This document shows, in pieces, positions 7,647-16,338 of a stretch of 26,126 nucleotides of DNA. Numbering within the stretch: the first letter of the stretch is position 1; every line of letters begins with the position of its first letter. The stretch is from an uncultured Planctomycetaceae bacterium. Lineage in GTDB: Bacteria > Planctomycetota > Planctomycetia > Planctomycetales > Planctomycetaceae. Below the pieces are notes generated by a model. That model saw nothing but the letters and a program-made list of their open reading frames with translations, did not search any database and was not told the DNA's origin. Position numbers and translations under genes: made by a program. Location of the stretch: the NCBI GenBank assembly GCA_903921605.1, contig CAIXQV010000930.1, forward strand, positions 1 to 26,126, given 5' to 3'.

Positions 7647-8968
7647 CTGATGGTCTCTTTCCCGGCTTTTTCACCGCCATCCGCAGGCAACGTGCTGTCG
7701 ATTACCGAGTCGTGAACTGACCTGACAATCTTTGACTGGTTCTCCAGCACTGACTGCAATGATGCGAATGTCTTCAAATCGAAACCTAACTGCTCCGCAT
7801 GGAACTCGGTGGTGACCAAGGTGCATGACGGACCATCCAGTACAATTTTCCATCGGCGATTGGCAGAGCTCGGTGGCTGACATTCACGAACACAGGCCGT
7901 AAACAAAACGTTGGGTTCACTATCGCCAACAACACAACCGGACAGCACAGACGACGACACAAACACATCGATCGCCACGTCTTCAACGATAAGAGGAAAA
8001 TCCAGTTGAAAAGCCGTTTCACCTGCCGTCCGACGTTTCAAAATCAGCTCAAACACAAAACGCTGGCCCTTGAGCCCTTCAGCGACATTGCCAGCCTTGG
8101 CAACATCCGGCGAACCATCATCCCGAATCACATTGCTGAATTGCGAGACAAGATCAATTGATGTCAGCTGTTGCACCGCTTCCGTCTGCCGAAGAAGCGA
8201 CTCCGCAACTCGAGATTCTTCATCCGTTCGACTCAACGTTTTCGCAGCCCTGACTGCCAGGGTCAATGACTCGCTCAGCACAGTCAGATCACGCTGCTTG
8301 AGTGCCGTCTCCGCACGGTCCATTTCAAGTCGCCAGACTTTGCGTGCCTGTTCCAGTTTCCGCTGATGAATTGTCCAGAATCCGGTGGAAAACAGGATCA
8401 CACATCCTGCCAAAGCAAGGACTCGCGTTGGAGAAAACACTCGCCGCATTCGCGTGGCAAAACTCGGGCGAGGAACCTGAACCAGCGGAATAGAGTCTGC
8501 AGGTTCCTGAGCGTTGACTTCAGCAGAGCCGCCCGATGAGGAGTCTTCTTCGCCAGCTGATCGTTTCGACTTGCGACTCTTCGGCTTCAGATCAACGGCT
8601 GCCCCATAATCTCGCAAGCCCTCAGAATCCTGCGCCTTCCTGGCAGATCGCGGCTCCTGAGAATCATCTGCTACCGGAGGCGTGTCTCCTCGAACAAGAT
8701 CTCTGACAACCGTCCCGACGCGTTCCAGAACGGGACCATCAACGACCTCACTCCGAATTCGCTTTGTCGTTGGATAAACATTGACCGGCAAGACGAAGAG
8801 ACTGCTTTGGCACGCCGAACAAACCGCAATCTGATAACTCGTCCTGCGAATCCCCGTCACCCGATGCCCACAATCACAGGGCACTTCAAACGGAACCGGA
8901 ACCGATTCGGGGGCAGAGCCGAATAGTCTGGATTTCGCTTTAGCGAGTTTCGCAAGCAAGCTGGACAT
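7643..8968 (-). CDS. Zinc-ribbon, single-pass membrane protein of unknown function
   Basis: A 441-residue protein starting at ATG 8968 with AGGG 6 nt upstream. An N-terminal zinc-ribbon-like module has cysteines at 31 and 33 (CDC) and at 50 and 53 (CSAC). A low-complexity, charged Ser/Glu/Lys linker (about 95-165) follows, then a basic stretch and a transmembrane segment near 183-201 (LALAGCVILFSTGFWTI). Immediately after the membrane is a helical, possibly coiled-coil stretch (about 203-270), then a C-terminal domain of about 160 residues that I do not recognise. The predicted topology places the zinc ribbon in the cytoplasm and the C-terminal domain outside. It overlaps the next gene by ATGA, so the two products are probably made in similar amounts and may interact. 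Confidence 0.8.
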   Translation of the reverse strand: MSSLLAKLAKAKSRLFGSAPESVPVPFEVPCDCGHRVTGIRRTSYQIAVCSACQSSLFVLPVNVYPTTKRIRSEVVDGPVLERVGTVVRDLVRGDTPPVADDSQEPRSARKAQDSEGLRDYGAAVDLKPKSRKSKRSAGEEDSSSGGSAEVNAQEPADSIPLVQVPRPSFATRMRRVFSPTRVLALAGCVILFSTGFWTIHQRKLEQARKVWRLEMDRAETALKQRDLTVLSESLTLAVRAAKTLSRTDEESRVAESLLRQTEAVQQLTSIDLVSQFSNVIRDDGSPDVAKAGNVAEGLKGQRFVFELILKRRTAGETAFQLDFPLIVEDVAIDVFVSSSVLSGCVVGDSEPNVLFTACVRECQPPSSANRRWKIVLDGPSCTLVTTEFHAEQLGFDLKTFASLQSVLENQSKIVRSVHDSVIDSTLPADGGEKAGKETIR

Positions 8969-9065
8969 GACGACCCTGAATCAAAGACGGCCAACATTCA
9001 CGCGTTGGCATTGTGACGGTCTCCGTTAAGGAATTCCACTCGAAAGTGTTCTGTGGCCTAACCTT

Positions 9066-9093
9066 GGACTGCTGCAGCCCGCTGCAGCAGTCC
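9066..9093. repeat. Perfect 13-bp inverted repeat with 2-nt loop
   Basis: GGACTGCTGCAGC at 9066-9078 and its exact complement at 9081-9093 are separated only by CC. It lies 38 nt after the stop of the giant RTX gene and about 100 nt before the start of the zinc-ribbon gene, both on the minus strand. There is no T-run on either side, so it is not a classical intrinsic terminator. It could still protect the 3' end of the long transcript or be a dispersed palindrome. Confidence 0.6.
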
Positions 9094-9130
9094 AGGATTG
9101 GATGAGTGAAACAACATGACTGACAATGCA

Positions 9131-12100
9131 CTACAACCAAGTATCAATCTCCGTGAACACACTGTCGACGTTCGATTCCGTTGTCGTGTCTCGGAAGATC
9201 GAAGGCGATCCCAGACTATTTCGCAGATACCAGTCACGGCCATTCCCGCCAATCAGCGTATCAGCGGAACTGTCCTCTTTCACCGTACTTCGTGTCAGCG
9301 TAAATCCGTTATGAATGCCTCCTGCTACTGTCCCCTGCAGGTGCCCGACGCGGTCTGTAAAGAGACTGGCCGAAGTCCATTCGCTCAGCAGAGAATCGAG
9401 GGCCGAGAAATCGTTTTCGTAGACGTATCTGGCTCCCAGCAACAGATCTTCTCCGCTTCCCCCTGTCAAACTGTCGGCTCCATCACCGCCGATCAGGATG
9501 TTCTTCCCCGTACTATCAACCAACGTATCGTTGCCGGCACGGCCTGAAAGAACATCGTCTCCGCTGTTGCCCGTCAGCGTGTTGGCCAGCGAGTTGCCGA
9601 CAAGGATGTTACTGAGCGATCCGCCAATCACATTCTCGATTGTGTTTGTCGCTGAGAGTGCCAGAGTCAGTCCTGCATTAATCACCTGAGATGTTGCGAC
9701 AGACAAGTCGATTTCGATTCGCTGCGTTGTCGTCAGAGAGAAATCCAGCGTATCGACGCCAACACCAGTCTCAACAATCGTGTCACTCCCAAGTGAAAGA
9801 TCCGCATCGAACACATAAACATCATTCCCAGATCCGCCTCTGAGCACATCATCGCCACTGCCTCCTGTCAGGCTATTGCTCAGCGTGTTGCCCGTCAGGA
9901 TATCGTTGAGGGTTCCTCCAAGGACGTTCTCAATTGTGCTGCTCGAACTGAGATTCAGCATCAGACCGGCGTTCACGGTCTGAGCGACTGCAAGCGAAAG
10001 ATCAACCACAACCGCACGCGTGCTTGTTGGCCTGAAGTCCAGAATATCAATTCCACCGTCCGCTTCGTTGATCGTGTCGCTGCCTAAACTCACATCGGTA
10101 TCAAACACGTAGACATCGTTGCCAGCGCGACCTGTCAGCAGATCATTTCCGCCGCCGCCGGTAAAGCGGTTACTCAGAGCATTGCCCGTCAGCGTATCGC
10201 CCAGGGCTCCGCCGATGACACTGTCCAGCGTATCGACTGCTGATAGCGTCAGCGTCAGTCGTCCGGAAGTCACGGTCTGGAGACCAGCCGTTGCCAGATT
10301 TACAGCGACAGCGCTGTTCAGGGTACTGCTGAAATCCAGTGTATCAACACCGCCTCCCGATTCGTTGATCGTATCGCCCCCAAGAACCAGATCCGTGTTG
10401 AAAAGATAAGTATCATTTCCAGCAGCCCCGGTGAGCGTATCGTTCCCTCCACCACCTGTCAGAACATTGTCCAGCGTGTTTCCTGTCAGAGTGTCTCCCT
10501 GAGATCCGCCAATCAGCTTCTCGATCGTGTTGCCTGCAGACAGCGTCAACGACAGTGTTGGATTGACGACTTGCGATGCAGCATTCGACAGATTCACAGA
10601 AACAGACTGAGTCGTCGTGCTGCTGAAATCGAGAGTGTCGATTCCTCCTCCGGCCTCATTGATCGTGTCAGCGCCAAGATTGACATTGGCAGCAAACAGA
10701 TAGGTGTCATCCCCAGCACTACCGGTCAGAGTGTCATTCCCCGGACCTCCCGTGATGACGTTAGCCAATGTGTTTCCAGTAAGATTATCTCCCAACGCTC
10801 CGCCGATCATGCTCTCGATCGATGTTGCCGACGACAAAGTCAGTGACAGACCTGCATTGATGACCTGCGATGCGGCGTTGGCCAGATTCGCGGTGACCCC
10901 ACGCGTTGTTGTCGCACTGAAGTCGAGCGTGTCAATGCCGCTGGCGTCATTGATCGTGTCGCTGGAAAGGGCAAGGTCTGAGTCGAACAGATAGACATCA
11001 TTTCCGGCAGCACCGACGAGTGTATCATTTCCGCCACCACCAGTGAGCGAATTCTCCAGACTATTGCCAGTCAGCGTATCACCCAGTGAACCGCCGATGA
11101 CGTTTTCGATCGAGTTGTTCGACAACAACTGAAGTGTCAGACGTGAAGCCGTGACGACCTGCGATGCTGTGCTGGCCAGGTCGACCGCGATGGCCTGGGC
11201 CGTCGTCGCACTGAAGTTGAGTGTATCGAGACCGCCCGTTTCCTGAATCCTGTCGACACCAAGGACCGCATCTGTATCGAAGTTGTAGGTGTCGTCTCCG
11301 AGCCCTCCTGCAAGCACATTCGCCAGCGAATTCCCTGTGATCGAATCGTTCAGAGTCCCGCCAATCACATTCTCGATGGTGTTATCCGCAGAGAGATTCA
11401 GCGTCAGGCTACCGGGCGCCACAGTCTGCAAACCCGCATTCGCAAGATTGATCGCGAGATTTCTGGTTGTCGATGCACTGAAGTCCAGGGTATCTGTCCC
11501 GCCACCGGCTTCGTCGATGGTGTCGGCTCCGAGGATCAGATCGGCGTCGAAAAGATAAGTATCGTTTCCGGCAGCTCCGGCAAGGATGTCATCACCTTCG
11601 CCGCCAGTCAGTCGATTGGGCCGAGCGTTTCCGGTCAGAGTATCGCCCAGTGATCCACCGAGCACATTTTCAATCGAATTTCCTGAGGCGAGTCTCAGCG
11701 AAAGATTGGCATTCACGACCTGGGTCGTGCTGAGGCCCAAATTGACTGCCAGCAAGGTACTCGCTGTCTGGCTGAAGTCTAATGTCTCAAGCCCCGAAAC
11801 ATCCGTAATGAGATCGGTTCCCGAGGCCAGGTCCGTGTCGAAGACATAAACATCATCACCTGTTCCTCCGTTTAGAATGTCGTTGGCAACTCCACCGATC
11901 AGCGTATCGTTTCCGCCATCGCCGTTGAGAGTAGCGGGTGTCGACAGAACGGCATCGATGGCCAGCCGGTCGTCGCCGGTTGAGCCATTCATCACGATGT
12001 TGGTAACCTTTGTGGCATCGATTGTGTAGTTCACGCCGTTGCGAACGGCATTCAGATAAACGGGCGAACCTGCCGGGCTAATTCGCTCGATGCTTATCTC

Positions 12101-14998
12101 GTCGGCCACGTCGCTCCCAGAAAGCGACATCACACCGTTCGTCAACTGCACAGGAGCATCCGACTGGTACTGCTGTGCGTAGATCCCTTCGCTGCTGCCG
12201 TCCTGACCTAGGCTGGTCCACGCGACGACAAAATCTCCGTCCGCATCCATCGCTATAGACGGCTCACTTTGACTGTTTGTCGTTAACGTGTTGACGCGGA
12301 ACTCGCCCCCCTGCGTCACACCGGCCGCGCTGTAACGCTGAGCGTACGCGCCGTTGGAGAAGCTGCCGTCCTGACCTAGGCTGGTCCAGGTGACGACAAA
12401 ATCTCCATCCGCATCCATCGAGATGGCTGGATCACTCTGATCGCTCGCCGTAAATGTATTAACGCGGAACTCGACCCCTTGTGCGACACCGGCAACGTTG
12501 TAACGCTGAGCGTAGACGCCGTCGGAACTTCCGTCCTGACCGTTGCTCTCCCAAGTCACGACAAAGTCCCCATCCGCATCCATCCCTATGGCTGGAGATT
12601 CCTGATCGTTCGCAATGGTCGTGTTCACGCGGAACTCGCCCCCTTTTGCAACGCCAGCCGCGTTGTAACACTGCGCGTAAACACCAACGAAGTTTCCGTC
12701 CTGACCGCTGCTCTCCCAAGTGACGACGAAGTCCCCATCGGCGTCCATCGCGATAGATGGATTTGCTTGACTGTCTACCGTCGTCGTGTTCACGCGGAAC
12801 TCGACCCCTTGTGCGACCCCGGCCGCGTTGTAACGCTGAGCATAGATCCCATCGCTAGGGCCGTCTTGCCCCACGCTCTCCCAAGTCACGACAAAGTCCC
12901 CATCCGCATCCATCCCTATGGCTGGAGATTCCTGATCGTTCGCAATGGTCGTGTTCACGCGGAACTCGCCCCCTTGCGCTACACCGGCCGCGTTGTAACG
13001 CTGAGCGTAGACGCCATAGAAGCTTCCGTCCTGACCACTGCTCTCCCACGTGACAATGAAGTCCCCATCCGCGTCCATCGCGATGGATGGTCTTCTTTGA
13101 TTGTTCGTCGTCGTCGTGTTAACCAGGGACTCGCCTCCTTGCGCCACACCGGCCGCGCTGTAACGCTGAGCGTAGATCCCATCACCAGAGCCGTCCTGAC
13201 CGTAGCTCTCCCAGGTGACAACAAAGTCCCCATCAGCATCAATAGCAATGGAAGACGATCCCTGTGAGCTCTGCGTATAGTTGTTGACGCGGAACTCAGG
13301 TCCCGCAGCCTGAATATTGCTGATCGCAAACATATGCTGATAGCTGCCGCCGGAGGTTCCGTTCAGATCCCCATCCAGCGAATTGCCTGTCAGGCCTCTG
13401 ACTGTGTCCAGCACTGTTAAGCGGAACGTTCCGGCTGTCAAGGATGCTCCAAGTGTCAACTCGGCTTCATACTTGTTCGTCTCAATATTCAGATCAAACG
13501 TGATGCCCGTGATCAGACTGCTGACATTCACGCCGTCTTGTGTGAGCTGCCAGTTCGCCGGATTCAGCACGCTATTGGCACCACTCGCCCCACCGCTGAC
13601 ATTCATGTCCTCCGAGAACACCACCGTCAGCGTATCCAGTGTGGTATTCAGTCGCCCGCCGGGAGCAATCTGGCGGGCTAAGTCTCGTACTTCCGTCACC
13701 ATCGGCCCGGCGGTGACTGTTGTTTCGTTAAACCGCTGCCCATAGACGCCGGAATTGGACCCATCCTGACTGAAACTCTCCCATGTCACAACAAAATCCC
13801 CGTCCGCATCCATCGCCACGGACGAATGGCGTTGTTCGTCCACCGTTTCCGTGTTGACTTGCAGCTCGCCACCCTGTGCAATACCGGCCACGTTGTAACG
13901 GCGAGCGTAAACACCATACACGTCGCCATCCTGCGCGTAGCTGTTCCATAGAACGACGAAGTCTCCGTCCGCATCCATCGCCACAGACGGAGTTCCCTGA
14001 GCCTCTGCGGTTGTCGTGTTGACCCGGAACTCGCCTCCCAGCGGTATACCGACGGCGTTGTACCGCTGAGCATAGACGTCATTGCTGACACCGTCCTGAT
14101 TACTTCGCCATGCGATGAGAAAATCCCCGTCCTTATCCATCGCTATGGCTGGCTGATCCTGAGCGTTTGCCACGGTGGAGTTGACGCGGAACTCAGTCCC
14201 CAGTGCTACTCCCGCGGAGCTATAACGTTGCGCGTAGATCCCCAGGCCGCTGCCATCCTGAGAATTGCTTTGCCAACTAATTACGAAGTTCCCGTCAGCA
14301 TCCGTCGCGACTGATGGAGACGATTGAGAATCAAACGTGACGGAGTTCACGCGGAACTCACTGCCTAACTTCACCCCCACCGCATCGTACCTCTGCGCGT
14401 AGATACCAAAACTGCTGCCATCCTGGAGACTGCTCTGCCATGTGACAATAAAATCTCCGTCCAGATCCATCGCCACAGAGGGATTCAATTGAGCGCCCGA
14501 AGTCGCCGTATTGACGCGGAATTCTCCGCCCAGGGCAATTCCAGCCGCGTCATAACGCTGTGCATAAACCCCTTCGCTGTTTCCATCCTGGAGATTACTC
14601 TGCCAAGTAATGACAAAATCACCATCGGCATCCATCCCCACCGCAGGATTGCTTTGATTGTCAGCCGTCGTCGTGTTGACGCGGAATTCTCCGCCCTGAG
14701 GAACACCGGCGGCATCGTATCTCTGCGCGTAAATGCCGGTGCCACTGCCATCCTGAAGACCACTAACCCACGCAACAACGTAGTCCCCATTCGTGTCCAT
14801 CGCCATGGAGGCTGCATATTGAGAGTTCGCGGTGGTTGTGTTGACGAGAAACTCTCCTCCGACCGGCGTTGCGGCAAGAAGCTGTCTGGATTCAAGTTGT
14901 TCAGTTCCGGAACGACGCGACCGTCGCGCACGACAAGGTCGCGAAGAATTCGTCAGGCGTTGTTTCAGTTGTGTCAGCCAGGATTTATGGTTCAACAT
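9131..14998 (-). CDS. Giant LEPR-XLL / RTX repeat surface protein
   Basis: A 1955-residue protein. The N-terminus is basic and carries the LEPR-XLL motif (EQLESRQLLAA, residues 34-44), a planctomycete-specific N-terminal signal of very large exported proteins. Residues about 47-425 hold seven repeats of about 55 residues (core AMDADGDFVVTWES, QDGS, GVYAQRYNAAG, GGEFRVNT). An Ig-like SbsA/Big_5-type domain follows (about 435-560, with LTVVFSEDMNVSG). Seven further repeats occupy about 566-947 and a spacer about 950-1020. Then come eight units of about 97 residues combining RTX calcium nonapeptides (GGxGNDxLxG) with LDFS and TIENVIGG strands, and a C-terminal cap with two more nonapeptide clusters. 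RTX repeats bind calcium and fold outside the cell, so a cell-surface or matrix adhesin-like role is likely. No protease, dockerin or glycosidase domain is visible. The ATG at 14998 has only a weak ribosome binding site. Confidence 0.9.
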   Translation of the reverse strand: MLNHKSWLTQLKQRLTNSSRPCRARRSRRSGTEQLESRQLLAATPVGGEFLVNTTTANSQYAASMAMDTNGDYVVAWVSGLQDGSGTGIYAQRYDAAGVPQGGEFRVNTTTADNQSNPAVGMDADGDFVITWQSNLQDGNSEGVYAQRYDAAGIALGGEFRVNTATSGAQLNPSVAMDLDGDFIVTWQSSLQDGSSFGIYAQRYDAVGVKLGSEFRVNSVTFDSQSSPSVATDADGNFVISWQSNSQDGSGLGIYAQRYSSAGVALGTEFRVNSTVANAQDQPAIAMDKDGDFLIAWRSNQDGVSNDVYAQRYNAVGIPLGGEFRVNTTTAEAQGTPSVAMDADGDFVVLWNSYAQDGDVYGVYARRYNVAGIAQGGELQVNTETVDEQRHSSVAMDADGDFVVTWESFSQDGSNSGVYGQRFNETTVTAGPMVTEVRDLARQIAPGGRLNTTLDTLTVVFSEDMNVSGGASGANSVLNPANWQLTQDGVNVSSLITGITFDLNIETNKYEAELTLGASLTAGTFRLTVLDTVRGLTGNSLDGDLNGTSGGSYQHMFAISNIQAAGPEFRVNNYTQSSQGSSSIAIDADGDFVVTWESYGQDGSGDGIYAQRYSAAGVAQGGESLVNTTTTNNQRRPSIAMDADGDFIVTWESSGQDGSFYGVYAQRYNAAGVAQGGEFRVNTTIANDQESPAIGMDADGDFVVTWESVGQDGPSDGIYAQRYNAAGVAQGVEFRVNTTTVDSQANPSIAMDADGDFVVTWESSGQDGNFVGVYAQCYNAAGVAKGGEFRVNTTIANDQESPAIGMDADGDFVVTWESNGQDGSSDGVYAQRYNVAGVAQGVEFRVNTFTASDQSDPAISMDADGDFVVTWTSLGQDGSFSNGAYAQRYSAAGVTQGGEFRVNTLTTNSQSEPSIAMDADGDFVVAWTSLGQDGSSEGIYAQQYQSDAPVQLTNGVMSLSGSDVADEISIERISPAGSPVYLNAVRNGVNYTIDATKVTNIVMNGSTGDDRLAIDAVLSTPATLNGDGGNDTLIGGVANDILNGGTGDDVYVFDTDLASGTDLITDVSGLETLDFSQTASTLLAVNLGLSTTQVVNANLSLRLASGNSIENVLGGSLGDTLTGNARPNRLTGGEGDDILAGAAGNDTYLFDADLILGADTIDEAGGGTDTLDFSASTTRNLAINLANAGLQTVAPGSLTLNLSADNTIENVIGGTLNDSITGNSLANVLAGGLGDDTYNFDTDAVLGVDRIQETGGLDTLNFSATTAQAIAVDLASTASQVVTASRLTLQLLSNNSIENVIGGSLGDTLTGNSLENSLTGGGGNDTLVGAAGNDVYLFDSDLALSSDTINDASGIDTLDFSATTTRGVTANLANAASQVINAGLSLTLSSATSIESMIGGALGDNLTGNTLANVITGGPGNDTLTGSAGDDTYLFAANVNLGADTINEAGGGIDTLDFSSTTTQSVSVNLSNAASQVVNPTLSLTLSAGNTIEKLIGGSQGDTLTGNTLDNVLTGGGGNDTLTGAAGNDTYLFNTDLVLGGDTINESGGGVDTLDFSSTLNSAVAVNLATAGLQTVTSGRLTLTLSAVDTLDSVIGGALGDTLTGNALSNRFTGGGGNDLLTGRAGNDVYVFDTDVSLGSDTINEADGGIDILDFRPTSTRAVVVDLSLAVAQTVNAGLMLNLSSSSTIENVLGGTLNDILTGNTLSNSLTGGSGDDVLRGGSGNDVYVFDADLSLGSDTIVETGVGVDTLDFSLTTTQRIEIDLSVATSQVINAGLTLALSATNTIENVIGGSLSNILVGNSLANTLTGNSGDDVLSGRAGNDTLVDSTGKNILIGGDGADSLTGGSGEDLLLGARYVYENDFSALDSLLSEWTSASLFTDRVGHLQGTVAGGIHNGFTLTRSTVKEDSSADTLIGGNGRDWYLRNSLGSPSIFRDTTTESNVDSVFTEIDTWL
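9434..11929 (-). repeat. Eight RTX units of about 97 codons plus terminal cluster
   Basis: In-frame repeats in the giant gene, about 291 nt each. Each unit runs DTLTGN, LTGGxGNDTL, GAAGNDTYLFD, DTINE, LDFS, VNL, then IENVIGG. The third unit lacks the nine residues between the two nonapeptides (it reads LAGGLGDDTYNFD), a clean in-frame loss. The last part (about 9434-9600) is a run of nonapeptides without the long strands, as is usual for a calcium-binding end. Confidence 0.85.
12158..13303 (-). repeat. Second block of seven 165-nt coding repeats
   Basis: Seven units of about 55 codons within the giant gene, from residue 566 to about 947. These copies are much more alike at DNA level than those of the first block. 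A 101-nt segment is identical at 12545-12645 and 12875-12975, two units apart. The block is directly followed by a non-repeat spacer and the RTX units. Confidence 0.9.
13724..14860 (-). repeat. First block of seven 165-nt coding repeats
   Basis: Seven units of about 55 codons encoding residues 47 to about 425. They share the same consensus as the second block but are clearly more diverged from each other (for example DADGNFVISWQS, DKDGDFLIAWRS). The fifth unit is one residue shorter. The block is separated from the second by the single Ig-like domain. Confidence 0.9.
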
Positions 14999-15051
14999 GG
15001 GAGGCTCGATTTCAAAGGATCAACGTTTGTCTGAATTATTTGCACTGTTTT

Positions 15052-15126
15052 GTAGGATGGACATTCCTGCCCGTCGAAACACGGTCTTGCTTGCGAGATA
15101 TGGTCGGACAGGAATGTCCAACCTAC
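15052..15126. repeat. Long imperfect palindrome (dispersed REP/MITE-like element)
   Basis: Arms of 22 nt at 15052-15073 and 15105-15126 pair at 20 of 22 positions (core TGGACATTCCTG perfect). They enclose a 31-nt middle with its own weak hairpin. The element fills the 154-nt gap between the giant RTX gene and the TIGR03032 gene, both on the minus strand. No T-run follows. The compact 75-nt shape with terminal inverted arms and no coding capacity suggests a REP-like or MITE-like element, which is an inference. Confidence 0.6.
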
Positions 15127-15152
15127 GTTTTGAGGCTTGTCACACTCAGCCG

Positions 15153-16307
15153 TCATTGGCCCGGCTGTTCGTAAATCACATTCTCCGGTCTCAGCCAGTA
15201 AGAAAAATCAGGAGCTGTGAATCCCTGACGAACAGCGTTGTCTGCCTGATTCAACACGTTCACGTTTCTGACTCCGGGCAGGTATTGAACGTCGTAAATT
15301 TCCGTGCAGCCGGCTGTGAACTCGAATGTGCCCACCAGCTTGCCTGTGGGCAGATCAATCACAGCCAAACCGCTGAGCAGTTTTTCATGTCGCTGCTGAA
15401 CCGGCAGCCCGCCGAAAATGTGCTTTTCACGAATCTGACACATGCCGACCACGGCAAAGCGACCGATCAGGCACAACCCTCGCAGATAAGCAGGCAAGGT
15501 ACACACGATTCCGGCGGAGCCCTTCGCGGGATCAAAACAAAGCAACTCACCCGCGCCGGAGTTCAGCAGCCACAGTCGGTCCTTATGCCATCGTGGAGAA
15601 TGAGGCATCGACAGGCCTCGCAACACGACGTCGCCGGATTCAACATCGATCAAAACTCCGCCGGTCGCTTTGTTCCCACGCCAGCCTCCGACAGTGTCCG
15701 TTTCACCCAGAGCAGTCACGTACTTCGGTTTTCCGTCGACCACGGCCAGACCGTTCAAATGACAACGGTCTTCGGGGACAATGTCCGTGATGAACGACGG
15801 CTTCCAGCGAGGTACAAACGAAAAGTCTTTGCTGAGCCCCGACAAACAACTGAATCGTGAATTGACGAACCACAGCCCATCGTCGGCAAACGCCACATCA
15901 TGAGCATTGACATCACCGGTATGATAGGTGGCTCGCGGAAGGTACAGAGCGTCATACTTGCCTCGCTGATCGGGCAACAAGTCCGGAGCCAGCAGCGGAG
16001 CATTTGCAAGCACCGTGATTTCATCTTTTGTCGCGAGGGCCAACTTCCCGGGCCCGACGGCGAGCCCCATCGGTTTTGTGAACTGCCGCATCAGCACCGA
16101 CGCCTGAGTGCCTCGCCATCCCAGCGTCATCACTTTCCCGGCTTGATAGGTCGTAAGGATCAGCGACCCAGACAGCTCAGATAGCCACTGCGAAAACGAC
16201 TCTGTGCTTTGGCAGACGATTCGCGTCTCAGGAGTTCTCTCGCGGAATGCCGCATCTTCTGCAGACGAAGAAATCGCTCGGGAATCAGCACTTAATGAAC
16301 TCAACAT
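15153..16307 (-). CDS. TIGR03032 family protein
   Basis: The protein has 384 residues when started at ATG 16307, with GAGGAG 7 nt upstream; a longer frame reaching 16373 lacks such a site and a sensible N-terminus. Family signatures are LILTTYQAGKVMTLG near the N-terminus, HDVAFADDGLWFVNSRFSCL, HLNGLAVVDGKPKYVTALGE and FTAGCTEIYDVQYLPGV. The repeated four-strand units with W and G suggest a beta-propeller. I see no signal peptide or membrane segment, so it is likely cytoplasmic. TIGR03032 proteins have no established reaction; some occur with surface-polysaccharide or glycosylation genes, which are not seen here. The gene is divergent from the heme-binding gene and alone in its unit. Confidence 0.88.
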   Translation of the reverse strand: MLSSLSADSRAISSSAEDAAFRERTPETRIVCQSTESFSQWLSELSGSLILTTYQAGKVMTLGWRGTQASVLMRQFTKPMGLAVGPGKLALATKDEITVLANAPLLAPDLLPDQRGKYDALYLPRATYHTGDVNAHDVAFADDGLWFVNSRFSCLSGLSKDFSFVPRWKPSFITDIVPEDRCHLNGLAVVDGKPKYVTALGETDTVGGWRGNKATGGVLIDVESGDVVLRGLSMPHSPRWHKDRLWLLNSGAGELLCFDPAKGSAGIVCTLPAYLRGLCLIGRFAVVGMCQIREKHIFGGLPVQQRHEKLLSGLAVIDLPTGKLVGTFEFTAGCTEIYDVQYLPGVRNVNVLNQADNAVRQGFTAPDFSYWLRPENVIYEQPGQ

Positions 16308-16338
16308 GGGATTCTCCTCAAGGGTTAACCAAGAGCAC

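Noticed and set aside
12479..13267. Plus-strand open frame of 262 codons with an internal repeat
   Set aside because: It is antisense to the 165-nt coding repeats of the giant gene; the repeat structure keeps the frame open and produces an apparent repetitive protein.
12158..14860. Regular 165-nt repeats resembling a CRISPR or satellite array
   Set aside because: The repeats are one reading frame with protein-level conservation, the period is far too long for CRISPR, and there are no unique spacers or cas genes.
14832..15860. Plus-strand open frame of 342 codons
   Set aside because: It crosses the start of the giant gene, a palindromic element and much of the TIGR03032 gene in antisense; its composition is not protein-like.
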